From NCBI GenBank assembly GCA_052388455.1, contig JBQTIA010000125.1, positions 1 to 34,337 on the forward strand: a stretch of 34,337 bases of DNA, written 5' to 3'. Under the pieces are notes generated by a model. That model searched no databases. It was given only the letters and a program-made list of their open reading frames with translations, and was not told where the DNA came from. The stretch is from CAZSNH01 sp052388455. Lineage in GTDB: Bacteria; Pseudomonadota; Alphaproteobacteria; Rhizobiales; Hyphomicrobiaceae. This document shows, in pieces, positions 1 through 8,171 of this stretch (position 1 is the stretch's first letter; the number at the start of each line of letters is the position of its first letter). A program made the translations under genes and the position numbers.

Positions 1-716
1 CGCTTGGCCGTCTCGACCCGGGTCCGTTCGGCCTTTTCGAGAGCCTTGGCCCTGGCGGCGGCGACCAGGGCGCGATCCAGCTCGATCGGGCTGGCCTTGC
101 CAGCGGTAACGCGGGCAGCGACGCTCTTGCGCGTCTTCTCGGCAATACCAACGAAATCGCCGAGCACCTTCACGCGGTTCTGGGCGGTCAGCACATCGAT
201 GAACAATTGGGCCGCTTGCGTGGCAATCTGAACGCGGACGGTCTCCAGATCCCAGGCCGCGAGCGAGGTATCGAGGTTGGCGGCCTGAAGGCGCAGAAAC
301 CTCTTGTCGCCAAGCTCGATCAACTGTGTGAGGCTGGCGGTTTCCTCGGCCGCATCGAAGCTGCTCTTGTCCTTGCTTCCAGCGAAATTCTCCACCTCCA
401 GCAGCAGCTCGGGATTGGGCCTCAGGCCCGATTGATACGCTTCGCCCTCCTGCGCCTCGATCTCGCGATGCGCCGAAGCAATGGCCGGATGATGGGCAAG
501 CGCACGCCCGACGGCCTCGCGCAGCATCAACCCCTCGGTGTAGCCCGCCTCGCTGTAGGGGGGGCCGTGCGTCTGCCCGGCACGCGATGTGCCCGCCGCG
601 GGCGTTGTTTCGACAGCCCAGCCATTGGCGTCTTCTGCATGAGCCGCACCCCCGAGCGCGACGAGAGCCGTCACGAAAAGGCTGAGTGCAAGATAAGAAG
701 GGAAATGGCGCAGCAT
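1..716 (-). CDS. TolC-family outer-membrane efflux protein, CzcC-like (partial)
   Basis: The minus strand is open from an ATG at 714-716 to the window edge, giving about 238 residues of the N-terminal part; the C-terminal part lies outside. The start has a hydrophobic signal peptide (MLRHFPSYLALSLFVTALVALG, ending near AHA). Next come features of TolC-family proteins: LREAVGRALAHHPAI, then LRPNPELLLEVENFAG, then a long helical stretch with LTQLIELGDKR. In CzcC-type proteins such sequence forms the outer-membrane channel of RND heavy-metal exporters, with CzcB and CzcA as partners; those would be encoded further downstream, outside the window. An AGGA sequence 8 nt upstream supports this ATG over an in-frame ATG at 732-734. 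The gene follows the small periplasmic gene at 798-1229 after 81 bp, probably in one operon. Metal specificity cannot be judged from this fragment. Confidence 0.85.
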   Translation of the reverse strand, partial: MLRHFPSYLALSLFVTALVALGGAAHAEDANGWAVETTPAAGTSRAGQTHGPPYSEAGYTEGLMLREAVGRALAHHPAIASAHREIEAQEGEAYQSGLRPNPELLLEVENFAGSKDKSSFDAAEETASLTQLIELGDKRFLRLQAANLDTSLAAWDLETVRVQIATQAAQLFIDVLTAQNRVKVLGDFVGIAEKTRKSVAARVTAGKASPIELDRALVAAARAKALEKAERTRVETAK

Positions 717-797
717 GGTTCGGTCCTGGGGCATGGATAGAGACGCACCCTCGCCGACTCGTCGCCGGGAGCGTGCCTTCCAGATCAGCCGGAGGAC

Positions 798-1229
798 TTA
801 AATGAGGAGGATAACCGTCCTGAGAGCCGCAAGCTGCGGATCGCCCAGCAGCGCGACAGGATACTGGTATCGCGACAGAACATACGGCGCGGGTACCGGA
901 TCGAAGCCCGCAACGCGGGTCAGGTCAGCCGTGCCAAAGCCGGTATCCAGCTTCGAAGACTTGCCGTCGGTGCTCGACGCATGGCCCAGGCTATGCGCGG
1001 CAAACAGCGGGCGATCGAAGCAAGGGCGTGCGTCGTCGTGGGTATCAGCAACGGCAGCCGATATCTGAGCGACGTCAACACCCGCAGCCATGTCGTGGGG
1101 AGCATGGGCCAGCTCGACGGCATGACTCCCGTCCTGCGACATGCAAAGCCGCACCGGCCCCGCCAGCACCGCGACGGGGATGAACACCATCAGCATGAGT
1201 GCCGCGATGAGGCGGTGCACTCTTCTCAT
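798..1229 (-). CDS. Small periplasmic protein upstream of the CzcC-like gene
   Basis: This encodes 143 residues. The N-terminus is a clear signal peptide (residues 1-23, MRRVHRLIAALMLMVFIPVA then VLAG). The mature part begins with an LCMSQDGSHAVELAH stretch and has several His and Asp residues (AHAPHD, DTHDD, AAHSLGHA), which suits metal binding in the periplasm. Small exported proteins with an LC...DGH.AVE-like motif are, as I recall, often encoded at the head of alphaproteobacterial czc-type efflux operons, so the context fits; the function is not established. A GAGGAA ribosome-binding site lies about 7 nt before the ATG. The 128 bp upstream (1230-1357) should hold the operon promoter; a small inverted repeat CGGA-N5-TCCG at 1270-1282 is the only operator-like feature I see. 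Confidence 0.7.
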   Translation of the reverse strand: MRRVHRLIAALMLMVFIPVAVLAGPVRLCMSQDGSHAVELAHAPHDMAAGVDVAQISAAVADTHDDARPCFDRPLFAAHSLGHASSTDGKSSKLDTGFGTADLTRVAGFDPVPAPYVLSRYQYPVALLGDPQLAALRTVILLI

Positions 1230-1357
1230 GCGTGCGTTCCTCTAAACCTATTGTCTCGGTACCATGACTCGGAAAATGTCCGCAATTGAGGTGTCACCCT
1301 GCGGCCACAGGCCTTCATAGTCAATCCCGTCCCCCAGGATAGGTTGGTCGTACTGCG

Positions 1358-2461
1358 TCACGATTTCCGGCGCCACTCTTGATCTCGTGCTGGCGTCGCG
1401 CAGCATGGGCATCGGGGCAGGTGTCGTGCAATGCCAGCGACGAGGCGCCGGCGCATTGTGGCAATGGAATCGGGGACGTGCCGTTCAGGCCTGAGCGGGG
1501 GAGCCTCGGGGTCGGTAGCTCGCGGGAACTGCAGTCGCCGGGACATGCCGGGAGGGTTGCGCTTTCGAGGGGGGAAAAGCTCCCCTCTCGGAGATCAGGA
1601 ATCCATAGGCAGCGATGCACATCGTGGCGTGGTGGTGGAACCCCACCCATCCTCGGCCTTCGAAGTGGCCGAGCCCGACCTCCTGCTTGAGGTCCAGATA
1701 ATCGCGCTCGATGCGCCAGCGCATCATGGTGATGTCGACGAGACGCTCGAACGCAATGCTGTGATCCAATGTGGAGAGCCAGAACTTCGTCGGCTTCTCC
1801 TCGTCCTGGGGCCATTCGATCAGCAGCCATTCCTCGGGCTCGTTCGAGGTGCAGCCTTCGCCACGAGCACGCACGCGCAGTCGCGCAAAGCGCGAGCGCA
1901 ACGGCTCGGCTGCGCCTTGGCGCCACGTGATCGCCTGCCATGCCCGCTTCGGCAGCGCGAGCGCCAGCGCCTCGGCCGTCATCCTGACCGCATCCTTTTT
2001 GCACGCCTCGACCAGCGTTCTGGCGTGGATGGCAGCCGAATAGTCGAGGCCGAGATCTCGCGCGCCTCGACGCAGGAATGCATCGGTCCCGTAGGCCGAA
2101 TCCATCAGAACGACACCACGCGGCAGGCCGGCCGCGCACGCCCATGCGAGGTGATCGAGCGCGATCTTGGGCTTGGTCTGGAACTGGATGTCGTCGGGCA
2201 CGCCCGCTTTCGCGCGGCGCGCTGCGTCGTCCGCCCAGCTCCTGGGAAGGTAGAGCCGATAGGCTACCGGCAGGCTCGCGTGATGGTCGGCGAGCGATAA
2301 CGACACGGCGACCTGGCAGTTGTCCTGCTTGCCGCTCTGGCCGCAGTACTGATGCGACACGCCGATCGAATGCTTGCCGTGCTTGGGGAAGCCGGTGTCG
2401 TCGATGACCCACGCCTCGATCGCGCTATGCCGCTCGATCGCAGGCAGCACCATCTCACGAC
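1358..2461 (-). pseudogene. IS701-family transposase remnant, 5' truncated and frameshifted
   Basis: The main open frame (1485-2453, 322 residues) matches the DDE transposase core of IS701-family elements as I know them: IEAWVIDDTGFPKHGKHSIG, QYCGQSGKQDNCQVAVSL, LYLPRSWADD, VLMDSAYG, and a late WRIERDYLDLKQEVGLGHFEGRGW segment split by no stop. About 100 N-terminal residues are missing, and coding sequence stops abruptly near 2453-2461 in a GTGAG-type repeat. The C-terminus is also broken: after RPRGSP the frame runs to a stop at 1485, whereas the expected ending RPERHVPDSIATMRRRLVAG continues in another frame to a stop at 1358. One extra base in the five-G run at 1497-1501 explains the shift. 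I see no complete terminal inverted repeats. It is almost certainly inactive. Confidence 0.85.
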
Positions 2462-2470
2462 CTCACCCCC
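2448..2470. repeat. GTGAGATGGTG-type short repeat tract at IS remnant edge
   Basis: On the plus strand the tract reads CACCATCTCACGACCT (2448-2463) followed by CACCCCC. The first 16 bases are identical to 30332-30347, between serC and serA, where the same units form inverted arrays. The bases at 2448-2456 also encode part of the transposase (GAGATGGTG on the minus strand), so the truncation point coincides with a short stretch of homology to the repeat. The tract lies between the IS remnant and the stop codon of the AIM24-family gene. Confidence 0.6.
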
Positions 2471-2474
2471 TTAC

Positions 2475-3311
2475 TCACACACTGTTGTCGCCATCCAGCA
2501 TCCCGCCGAGCGGACCGAGGATGGAGCCCTCGCCCTTGCCGCCGGCGACGCTGGCGTTGGCCAGGATGCGGCCCGCGAGGCGCGAGAAGGGCAGGCTCTG
2601 GATCCACACCTTGCCGGGGCCGCGCAGCTCCGCGAAGAACACGCCTTCGCCGCCGAAGATCATCGACTTGACCGAGCCGGCCCTCACGACATCGAAACTG
2701 ACGTCTGCGGTCATCGCGGCGACGCAGCCGGTGTCGATGTGCAGCACCTCGCCCGGCCGAAGCTCGCGCTCGATCACACAGCCGCCGACGTGGACGAAGG
2801 CCATGCCGTCACCCTCGAGTCTCTGCATGATGAACCCTTCCCCGCCAAACAGGCCGGTCATGATCCGCTTCTGAAAGAAGATGCCGATCGACACGCCCTT
2901 GGCGGCGGCGAGGAAGCTGTCCTTCTGCGCGATCAGCGTGCCGCCGAGGTCGGCGAGCGAGAAGGCGAGAATGCTGCCCGGATAGGGAGCGGCGAAGGCG
3001 ACGCGCGCCTTGCCTTGTCCCTGGTGGGTGAAAACGGTCATGAACAGGCTTTCGCCGGTCAGCACGCGCTTGCCGGCCGACCAGACCTTGGACAGAAACC
3101 CGCTCGTCTGTTGTGAGCCGTCGCCGAAGATGGTGTCCATGTGGACGCTGTGGTCCTTGAACATCATCGAGCCGGCCTCGGCGATGGCGCTTTCACCGGG
3201 ATCGAGCTCGATTTCGACGAACTGCATCTCCTGTCCGCGGATGGCGTAATCGACCACGTCCGCCCGGCTGCCGCCGCGGCCTGCCGTACTCGGAACCGAT
3301 CCCGCTGCCAT
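2475..3311 (-). CDS. AIM24 / TIGR00266 family protein
   Basis: This encodes 278 residues. The body matches the AIM24 (TIGR00266) beta-helix family: MQFVEIELDPGESAIAEAGS, then MMFKD, a GLFGGEGFIMQRLEGDG segment, VHVGGCVIERELRPGE and HIDTGCVAAM. These proteins are widespread, and the family takes its name from a yeast mitochondrial protein; the bacterial biochemical role is not known. The first 22 or so residues (MAAGSVPSTAGRGGSRADVV) look like a flexible extension. The start is supported by a strong AGGAGG site 6 nt upstream of the ATG at 3309-3311. The gene has no signal peptide or membrane segment that I can see. It stands alone, with the IS remnant immediately after its stop codon. Confidence 0.85.
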   Translation of the reverse strand: MAAGSVPSTAGRGGSRADVVDYAIRGQEMQFVEIELDPGESAIAEAGSMMFKDHSVHMDTIFGDGSQQTSGFLSKVWSAGKRVLTGESLFMTVFTHQGQGKARVAFAAPYPGSILAFSLADLGGTLIAQKDSFLAAAKGVSIGIFFQKRIMTGLFGGEGFIMQRLEGDGMAFVHVGGCVIERELRPGEVLHIDTGCVAAMTADVSFDVVRAGSVKSMIFGGEGVFFAELRGPGKVWIQSLPFSRLAGRILANASVAGGKGEGSILGPLGGMLDGDNSV

Positions 3312-3697
3312 TGATCCCTCCTGCCGTCATCGCATCCGATTCCTGGCGATTCTTAGCACAGAGGCCGGGGTCGGACGCACCCCCCAAGCGGGGCCGGATC
3401 AGGCCGGAATACCGTGTCATACGCTTGTAATCTGGGGTGTTTAAGGGTGCCGGCGTGATCACGATGCGTCGGTCATCGAGGCCAAGTGCACTTCTGGTCC
3501 GGCCGACCCAACGAGCGCCTGCGGTGTCTTGCCCTCTCACGAACGGCACCGCGGCTCGCTGAGAGGCCAGTCATGCTCCGCCCAAGGGCCCCGCACCCCG
3601 GGCGGCGCAGGCTGGCCTCGTTTGCGTTTGGCCGTGTGGCCGAATTGCCTGAAAAATCCGCGCGGCTGCTGCAACCTCTGGCAAGAATCAGCGGCGC
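3312..3697. other. Divergent intergenic region, 386 bp
   Basis: This gap separates the minus-strand AIM24 gene from the plus-strand hypothetical gene and must hold promoters for both. Open frames here (for example on the minus strand at 3473-4072) have alphaproteobacterial shadow-frame composition and match nothing I recognise. I see no convincing sigma-70 pair, hairpin or RNA gene. Confidence 0.5.
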
Positions 3698-4564
3698 GTG
3701 ATGTGCTCCGGCTGCGGTGACGGCCGGCATAATGGCCGGCCGCTTGCGCCGCTCGGTCGCTCGCTCGATCGAACGTCCACCCGATACAACTCGCTCGAGA
3801 TTTCCGGATTGCTGCTGACCATTGCGCTCCTCGTCCTGCTGACGATCGCCGCGGCGGCGCGAATGCTCATTCCGCTCCAGGGCGAGATGGGTGTGCGCTT
3901 CCGCACCGACCCCGACGGCCCGGCGGCGTTCGGCTGCAGCATGGCGTGGATCGCCATCCGCTCCCGTGATACGGCCGCGGTCATGGATGCCCTGGGGCTG
4001 ACGAGCGTCAGTATCTGCAACTGGAACGCCGGCATCGGCACCGTCTACGATGCCAAGCTCGGTGAAAACCACGTCTACGTTTCGCCACCGGTTGGACCCT
4101 GGACCTTTGTCGTCGGCCTGCCGCTACCGCATCCGGTCGGCCGCTCCTTCGCCGACAAATGCACGCCTCTGCTCGTGTCCCTCGGCGGTCGCTTTCCCGA
4201 CGTGCAATTCTACTTCAGCTATCCGCCGCTCGATTTCTTCGCCTGGGCTCGAATGCTGGACGGGCGGCTGATGCGCGCCTTCGCCATCGGCGACGAGGGC
4301 ATCCTGTGGAGCAAGGGGCGGCTCTCGCGCGAGGAAAAGGCGCTGGGGCTCAAGCTCTACGAGTTGCGCGGCGTCAAGGGCCGGCGCGGCGATGCCGGAG
4401 GCGAGATGATCCTGCACCCAACCGAGGATCACGTGCTGGGCCTCGCCGCGCGCTGGAGCCTCGATCCGACGCGGCTGGACACCGGTTCGGCCCCACCGGC
4501 GCTCGGCCACATCGCCCTGGCCCCGCTGGTCTGGCGCGCCGAGCGGCTCAAGAAAACAGCCTGA
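3698..4564 (+). CDS. Conserved hypothetical protein with one N-terminal membrane segment
   Basis: This encodes 288 residues with one membrane-spanning stretch at about residues 33-56 (LEISGLLLTIALLVLLTIAA). The soluble part includes CNWNAGIGTVYDAKLGENHV, a GPWTFVVGLPLPHPVGRSF segment, FPDVQFYFSYPPLDFFAWAR and GLKLYELRGVKGRRGDAGGE. I recall near-identical blocks in uncharacterised alphaproteobacterial proteins, but no function is known to me. The even conservation and the position of the membrane segment suggest a periplasm-facing anchored domain. The start is uncertain: no good ribosome-binding site precedes 3698, and the first 25 residues are Gly/Arg-rich and may not be translated. A start closer to the membrane segment, with a non-ATG codon, is possible. 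Confidence 0.7.
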   Translation: MMCSGCGDGRHNGRPLAPLGRSLDRTSTRYNSLEISGLLLTIALLVLLTIAAAARMLIPLQGEMGVRFRTDPDGPAAFGCSMAWIAIRSRDTAAVMDALGLTSVSICNWNAGIGTVYDAKLGENHVYVSPPVGPWTFVVGLPLPHPVGRSFADKCTPLLVSLGGRFPDVQFYFSYPPLDFFAWARMLDGRLMRAFAIGDEGILWSKGRLSREEKALGLKLYELRGVKGRRGDAGGEMILHPTEDHVLGLAARWSLDPTRLDTGSAPPALGHIALAPLVWRAERLKKTA

Positions 4565-4761
4565 AATCCTTCTGAAAACAACCAGTTGTGCTCAGGTGTG
4601 GCATTGCTTCTGCCACCTCGGTGCCGCATCTCCAACCGCTTTCCGCCGCACCGCTCCGCTACGCCGATCCATGGCAAGGGGCTTGGGGGCTCACAGGCCG
4701 CGAGGAACCGAACGTCAACACGTCGGTTCTTAAGTTCGCGCGGACAATGGAGAACTCGATC

Positions 4762-5409
4762 ATGAGCTTACGAACGAATTCAAGCCTGCTGGCCGCGGTC
4801 GCACTGCTGATGCCGGCGCTGGCGCAGGCTGCCGATCTCGGGCGCGGTCCGGCGGTATCGCCCGAGCCCTACGAGTACCACGAGCCGGCGCAGTTCGGCC
4901 GCTGGAACGGCTTCTATCTCGGTCTGACCTACGGCTATGCCGGCGGATGGACCGACGTGTCGAGCGGCGGCTCGAGCTTCGACATCGACACCGAGGGCGG
5001 AAACGGCTCTCTGTTCGCCGGTTACAACTGGCAGTTCGGCCGCATCGTCACGGGCCTCGAAGCCGACATCGGCATTGGCGATCTCGGCGGCAACGAGAAT
5101 GGGATCAGCACCGATCTCAATTCTCTGGGCTCGGTCCGCGGCCGTCTCGGCTATCTGGTGACGCCGAACTTCATGCTGTTCGGCACCGCTGGTTTCGCCT
5201 ACGCCGATATCGATTTCTCAGGGCGCGGCGATACCGTCTCCGAAACTCTCACCGGCTATCAGGTGGGCGGCGGCACGGAGCTGAAATTCTCCGATCCCTG
5301 GTCGCTCAAGCTCGAATACGTCTACACCGATCTCGACCCCGAGACCGTCGATCTCGGCGGAGTCGGCCACACATTCGAGCCCGATTTCCACACCGTCCGC
5401 GCCGGCTAG
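4762..5409 (+). CDS. Outer-membrane beta-barrel protein, Omp25-like, with a premature amber stop
   Basis: This encodes 215 residues up to a TAG. A signal peptide covers residues 1-23 (MSLRTNSSLLAAVALLMPAL then AQA). The mature protein alternates short aromatic/hydrophobic strands with polar turns: WNGFYLGLTYGYAGGW, SLFAGYNWQFGRIVTGLEAD, SVRGRLGYLVTPNFMLFGTA, WSLKLEYVYTDL and a final FHTVRAG. This is the pattern of the eight-stranded Omp25/OmpA-like barrels common in Rhizobiales. The TAG at 5407-5409 is followed in frame by codons for SYKF and a TGA (5410-5424), exactly the usual ending of this family. The last strand thus lacks its C-terminal Phe, which is part of the BAM assembly signal. An alternative ATG at 4747 would add MENSI. 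A terminator follows at 5461-5482. Confidence 0.85.
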   Translation: MSLRTNSSLLAAVALLMPALAQAADLGRGPAVSPEPYEYHEPAQFGRWNGFYLGLTYGYAGGWTDVSSGGSSFDIDTEGGNGSLFAGYNWQFGRIVTGLEADIGIGDLGGNENGISTDLNSLGSVRGRLGYLVTPNFMLFGTAGFAYADIDFSGRGDTVSETLTGYQVGGGTELKFSDPWSLKLEYVYTDLDPETVDLGGVGHTFEPDFHTVRAG

Positions 5410-5451
5410 TCCTACAAGTTCTGACGCTGCCGCATCCGGTGCTGCAATGAC

Positions 5452-5482
5452 AAAAAAGGGCCCGTCCTGAGACGGGTTTTTT
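5452..5482. terminator. Bidirectional rho-independent terminator
   Basis: A run of six A (5452-5457) precedes a CCCGTC (5461-5466) - CTGA - GACGGG (5471-5476) hairpin followed by six T (5477-5482). It lies between the convergent barrel gene (plus) and the acidic-protein gene (minus) and can serve both. Confidence 0.85.
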
Positions 5483-5511
5483 GCGCGTGTGGTGTGGGAC
5501 GTCTCTACCGA

Positions 5512-6534
5512 TCAGGCGGCGCGGCGGTTGGCGGTGGGGCGCAGGCGGGGCTTGGCCGTCGTGATGTCGATGATCTCGGCGGAGGGGCGCGACTTGCGCG
5601 GCGGGCGCGGGCGGGCCGTCGCCGTAGGCAGGCGCTCCGTCTTCATCGCCTTGATATCGAGGCCGCGCGGCATCGGGATGGCCCGTCCGGCCGGAGGTAC
5701 GCGATCTCCGCGCCGGGTGGCCCGAACCGAGGGTGCGTTCAGCTTGGCGACCGCTGCGAGCCGGGCTGCGAGCATGAAGTTCGCCGCCGGGGTCGAGGTG
5801 GCCATTGCCGCCTCGGTCGCATCCGTGGTGGCCTCGAACGCCGTCGCTTCGGCTTCGACGCTGTCGTCGCGAGTCGGCTCTGAAACGTCCGACTCCAGCA
5901 CCACAGGTGCCAGATCGTCGATCGCGATCGCGGGCTCTTCGAGTTCGATGATTTCGGATGATTGGGACTCGATCTCAGACACGACGAGTTCCGTATTGTC
6001 GGCCGTTTCGCCGTCGCTGGTGGTCACGTCTGCGAGGTCGATCGCGGACGGCGAGGCTTCGATGTCGTCCTTTACGGGTTCGTCATCGCCAGTGCTTGCA
6101 ACGAGGGCTTCGACCGGCTCCAAGTCAAGCGCGATGTCCGCCGGCTCTTCGTCCGCGAGCGCTTCCTTTGACTCCTCGAGAGACGTCTCGATCATCGGCT
6201 CTGCCGTGAGGTCCGTCACTGCGAGAGCAGACGACTCTTCCAGAGCGGACGGCTCGGCCAGATCGGTCGTCGCCGCGATCGTTGGAATGTCCACCGTAGT
6301 GATGTCGCTCGCCACCCGTGCAGCAGGTGCTGCGACGGCGATCATGGCCGATGCGGGGACGGCAACTATGGGCGAACGTGCTTTGAGCAGCACGTCCATA
6401 CTGGGGGCAGTCGTGACCGGCGACGTGTCAATCGAAGCCTTCGCCGTCGCGACCTCGTCGGCCCAGCGGGCCGAAAGCCAAGAGGCGACCCCGATTGCTG
6501 CTCGCGAGAATATGTTGCGACCTGACCCCTGCAT
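5512..6534 (-). CDS. Acidic, probably disordered hypothetical protein
   Basis: This encodes 340 residues from the ATG at 6532-6534. An upstream ATG at 6562-6564 would add ten residues but has no ribosome-binding site, whereas a GGGTGGGG stretch precedes 6534. After a short N-terminal amphipathic stretch (IFSRAAIGVASWLSARWADE), residues of about 40-240 are rich in Ala, Glu, Asp, Ser and Thr with almost no aromatics. The last 90 residues turn strongly basic and proline-rich (RATRRGDRVPPAGRAIPMPR, LPTATARPRPPRKSRP). The composition suggests an intrinsically disordered protein with an acidic middle and a basic tail. I recognise no family. The opposite-strand frame over the same DNA is Ser-rich and looks like a shadow. 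A shared terminator lies 30 bp beyond the stop. Confidence 0.6.
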   Translation of the reverse strand: MQGSGRNIFSRAAIGVASWLSARWADEVATAKASIDTSPVTTAPSMDVLLKARSPIVAVPASAMIAVAAPAARVASDITTVDIPTIAATTDLAEPSALEESSALAVTDLTAEPMIETSLEESKEALADEEPADIALDLEPVEALVASTGDDEPVKDDIEASPSAIDLADVTTSDGETADNTELVVSEIESQSSEIIELEEPAIAIDDLAPVVLESDVSEPTRDDSVEAEATAFEATTDATEAAMATSTPAANFMLAARLAAVAKLNAPSVRATRRGDRVPPAGRAIPMPRGLDIKAMKTERLPTATARPRPPRKSRPSAEIIDITTAKPRLRPTANRRAA

Positions 6535-6695
6535 AATCCCCACCCGTAATCCACAGCCCAACATTGAGCGACATTACGGAAGGTTCCCATGCTGAGGTTA
6601 ATAGGAGGCAAACGCCCGTTACATGCGAGGACAGGTATGAAACAACACATTGAAAACACAATGGAAAAATAGTGTTCTTTTTCGTTGAAAATGGA

Positions 6696-7079
6696 TCAGG
6701 CGGCACTCAGTCCGACGATTTTGGCCATCTGATGCGCGATCAGGTGATCGAGATAGCCGTCGAATGGAACCGTGAATGTCGTCAAGCCTTTCGGGTCGTT
6801 GCACCATTCATCCAGCTTGTCGGCGAAGGAAGGGGCCGGATCGCCGGGGCCGTCTTCGGCGACGGCCGTGGCCGCGAACGCGTCCTGCGTGAGGGGGAGG
6901 AACGGGATGGTCACTTTGTCGATGCTGCCATCGGCGTGGCGGCGCGGTGCGCCGCTGACCGAGCAGCAGATGACGGGCTCGGATCCCTCGAACTTGACGA
7001 TGGCACCGATGACGAGCCGCGAAGGCTCGAAACCGTGGGGGGCATTATAGGTCCAGCGCTGACCGGCTGCAAAACTCAT
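6696..7079 (-). CDS. Conserved hypothetical protein, 127 residues
   Basis: The protein starts MSFAAGQRWTYNAPHGFEPS and continues LVIGAIVKFEGSEPVICCSV, GSIDKVTIPFLPLTQDAFAA and a Trp/Cys-containing LDEWCNDPKGLTTFTVPFDG, ending YLDHLIAHQMAKIVGLSAA. It has no signal peptide or membrane segment, so it should be cytoplasmic. I recall similar small proteins in other alphaproteobacteria but no assigned function. The start at 7077-7079 is chosen because an AGGAG motif lies 9 nt upstream; the earlier ATG at 7086-7088 directly touches that motif and cannot use it. It is followed by 161 bp before the acidic-protein gene and is probably a separate transcript. The 210 bp upstream hold no other gene that I can see. 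Confidence 0.7.
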   Translation of the reverse strand: MSFAAGQRWTYNAPHGFEPSRLVIGAIVKFEGSEPVICCSVSGAPRRHADGSIDKVTIPFLPLTQDAFAATAVAEDGPGDPAPSFADKLDEWCNDPKGLTTFTVPFDGYLDHLIAHQMAKIVGLSAA

Positions 7080-7289
7080 GCGTCCCATCTCCTGTATTGA
7101 TGGCTGCCTCCAGCACGATGTGGTGCTCACTATGGCATGGCGGCAGCATGTGCTCATTGTCGTTCGGCGCGAAACCCGCTCCTGACCGACCGAAGTATGT
7201 CAGTCTGGCGTTCAATTGTGGCCGAATGCGTCCTAGCGGACACAGCGGATGGCAGCTCTGCACGACCCAAGGGTTGTGCTCGCGGCGTT

Positions 7290-7751
7290 TCAATCCTGGC
7301 CGAGAAGCGTGGCCTGTTCCGCACGCACCACCCAGGCCCCTGGCTCCGTTCCAGTGGCCCTGTCGCCGCGGGCCGAAACACCGATGTGGGGCAGACGCCG
7401 GTCGGCCGATGAGCAGTTGCGCGTGCGTGTTTCAAGGGCTGCCCGGTCGAGCACCAGCTTGACGCAGGCTGCCGCCTCGCGGAGATGCGCCGGCACGCGG
7501 TGTGGTGCGGCCTGCGCGGCGTTGCGCCGGACAGCCGCGACGGCCGGCTGGTCGCCGGGTCCGGCGTAGACGATCTCGGAAACGAAGCCCCAGAATCCGA
7601 CGAAATGCCAGAACACGGCGCCGAGGATGAATCCGGCGCCGCTCCAGACCAGAGCCTGCGGCGCCACCGCCAGCGGCAGAACGCCGTACGAGCGCAGTGC
7701 ACCCGCGCGCCGTCCGAAATCGGCAGTGGTCGAATTCATCATCTGGGCCAT
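7290..7751 (-). CDS. Small membrane protein of unknown function
   Basis: This encodes 153 residues. A single strongly hydrophobic stretch (ALVWSGAGFILGAVFWHFVG then FWGFVSEIVYAG, about residues 33-64) is likely one long or two short membrane segments. A basic, Ala/Arg-rich region follows, then CVKLVLDRAALETRTRNC, a motif with two cysteines that I recall at the C-terminus of short alphaproteobacterial hypothetical proteins. The final 35 residues look less conserved. Three in-frame ATGs occur at 7749-7751, 7740-7742 and 7737-7739; none has a strong ribosome-binding site, and a GAGAGA about 9 nt from the first favours it weakly. No function can be assigned. Confidence 0.6.
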   Translation of the reverse strand: MAQMMNSTTADFGRRAGALRSYGVLPLAVAPQALVWSGAGFILGAVFWHFVGFWGFVSEIVYAGPGDQPAVAAVRRNAAQAAPHRVPAHLREAAACVKLVLDRAALETRTRNCSSADRRLPHIGVSARGDRATGTEPGAWVVRAEQATLLGQD

Positions 7752-8171
7752 GGGTCGAATCTCTCACGACCCAGACTGCGGGCGTCGTCCCTGGCCTGCA
7801 AGGTGAGCCGACCGCTCGGAGCCGGTTCTCAACAGGCTATCCACGGCGTAGTCCGTGGACCTGACTCGGATGGCTCATCGATGGGCCATTCCAATTCGGT
7901 CCACGGGCTGGTGGCACATCCGCATGCTGGACCACCCTTCGACCGTGACGGCATTCGCGTGAAGCTCGTGCCACCCCATCCCTGCCGGATCTATTTTCGC
8001 ATCGGCAGGAGCACGATCGAAATTCTCCATGTGCGCCACAGCGCTCGACGACAACCGAAAGCGGATGAGTTTCAATGAAATGTGCGGTGTTCGACCGCTC
8101 CGGTGGACAATCGCGTTGCGGCACCCGAAGATACCCGCCGACGGGCAACAGGGTCCGATCGGGGGGAACCG
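7752..8171. other. Divergent intergenic region, 420 bp
   Basis: This lies between the small membrane protein gene (minus) and the carbonic anhydrase gene (plus). A short hairpin, TCCACGG-N6-CCGTGGA, is visible near 7846-7865. Overlapping open frames on both strands are low-quality and have no recognisable protein signal. I could not pick a confident promoter. Confidence 0.45.

Noticed and set aside
207..740. Plus-strand ORF of 177 residues
   Set aside because: Lies opposite the CzcC-like gene, which has a signal peptide and TolC-family motifs.
5489..6595. Plus-strand ORF of 368 residues
   Set aside because: Ser/Ala-rich antisense of the acidic minus-strand gene; starts just after the terminator and lacks any domain or ribosome-binding site.
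7485..8078. Plus-strand ORF of 197 residues
   Set aside because: Overlaps the small membrane protein gene and a divergent intergenic region; no ribosome-binding site or domain.
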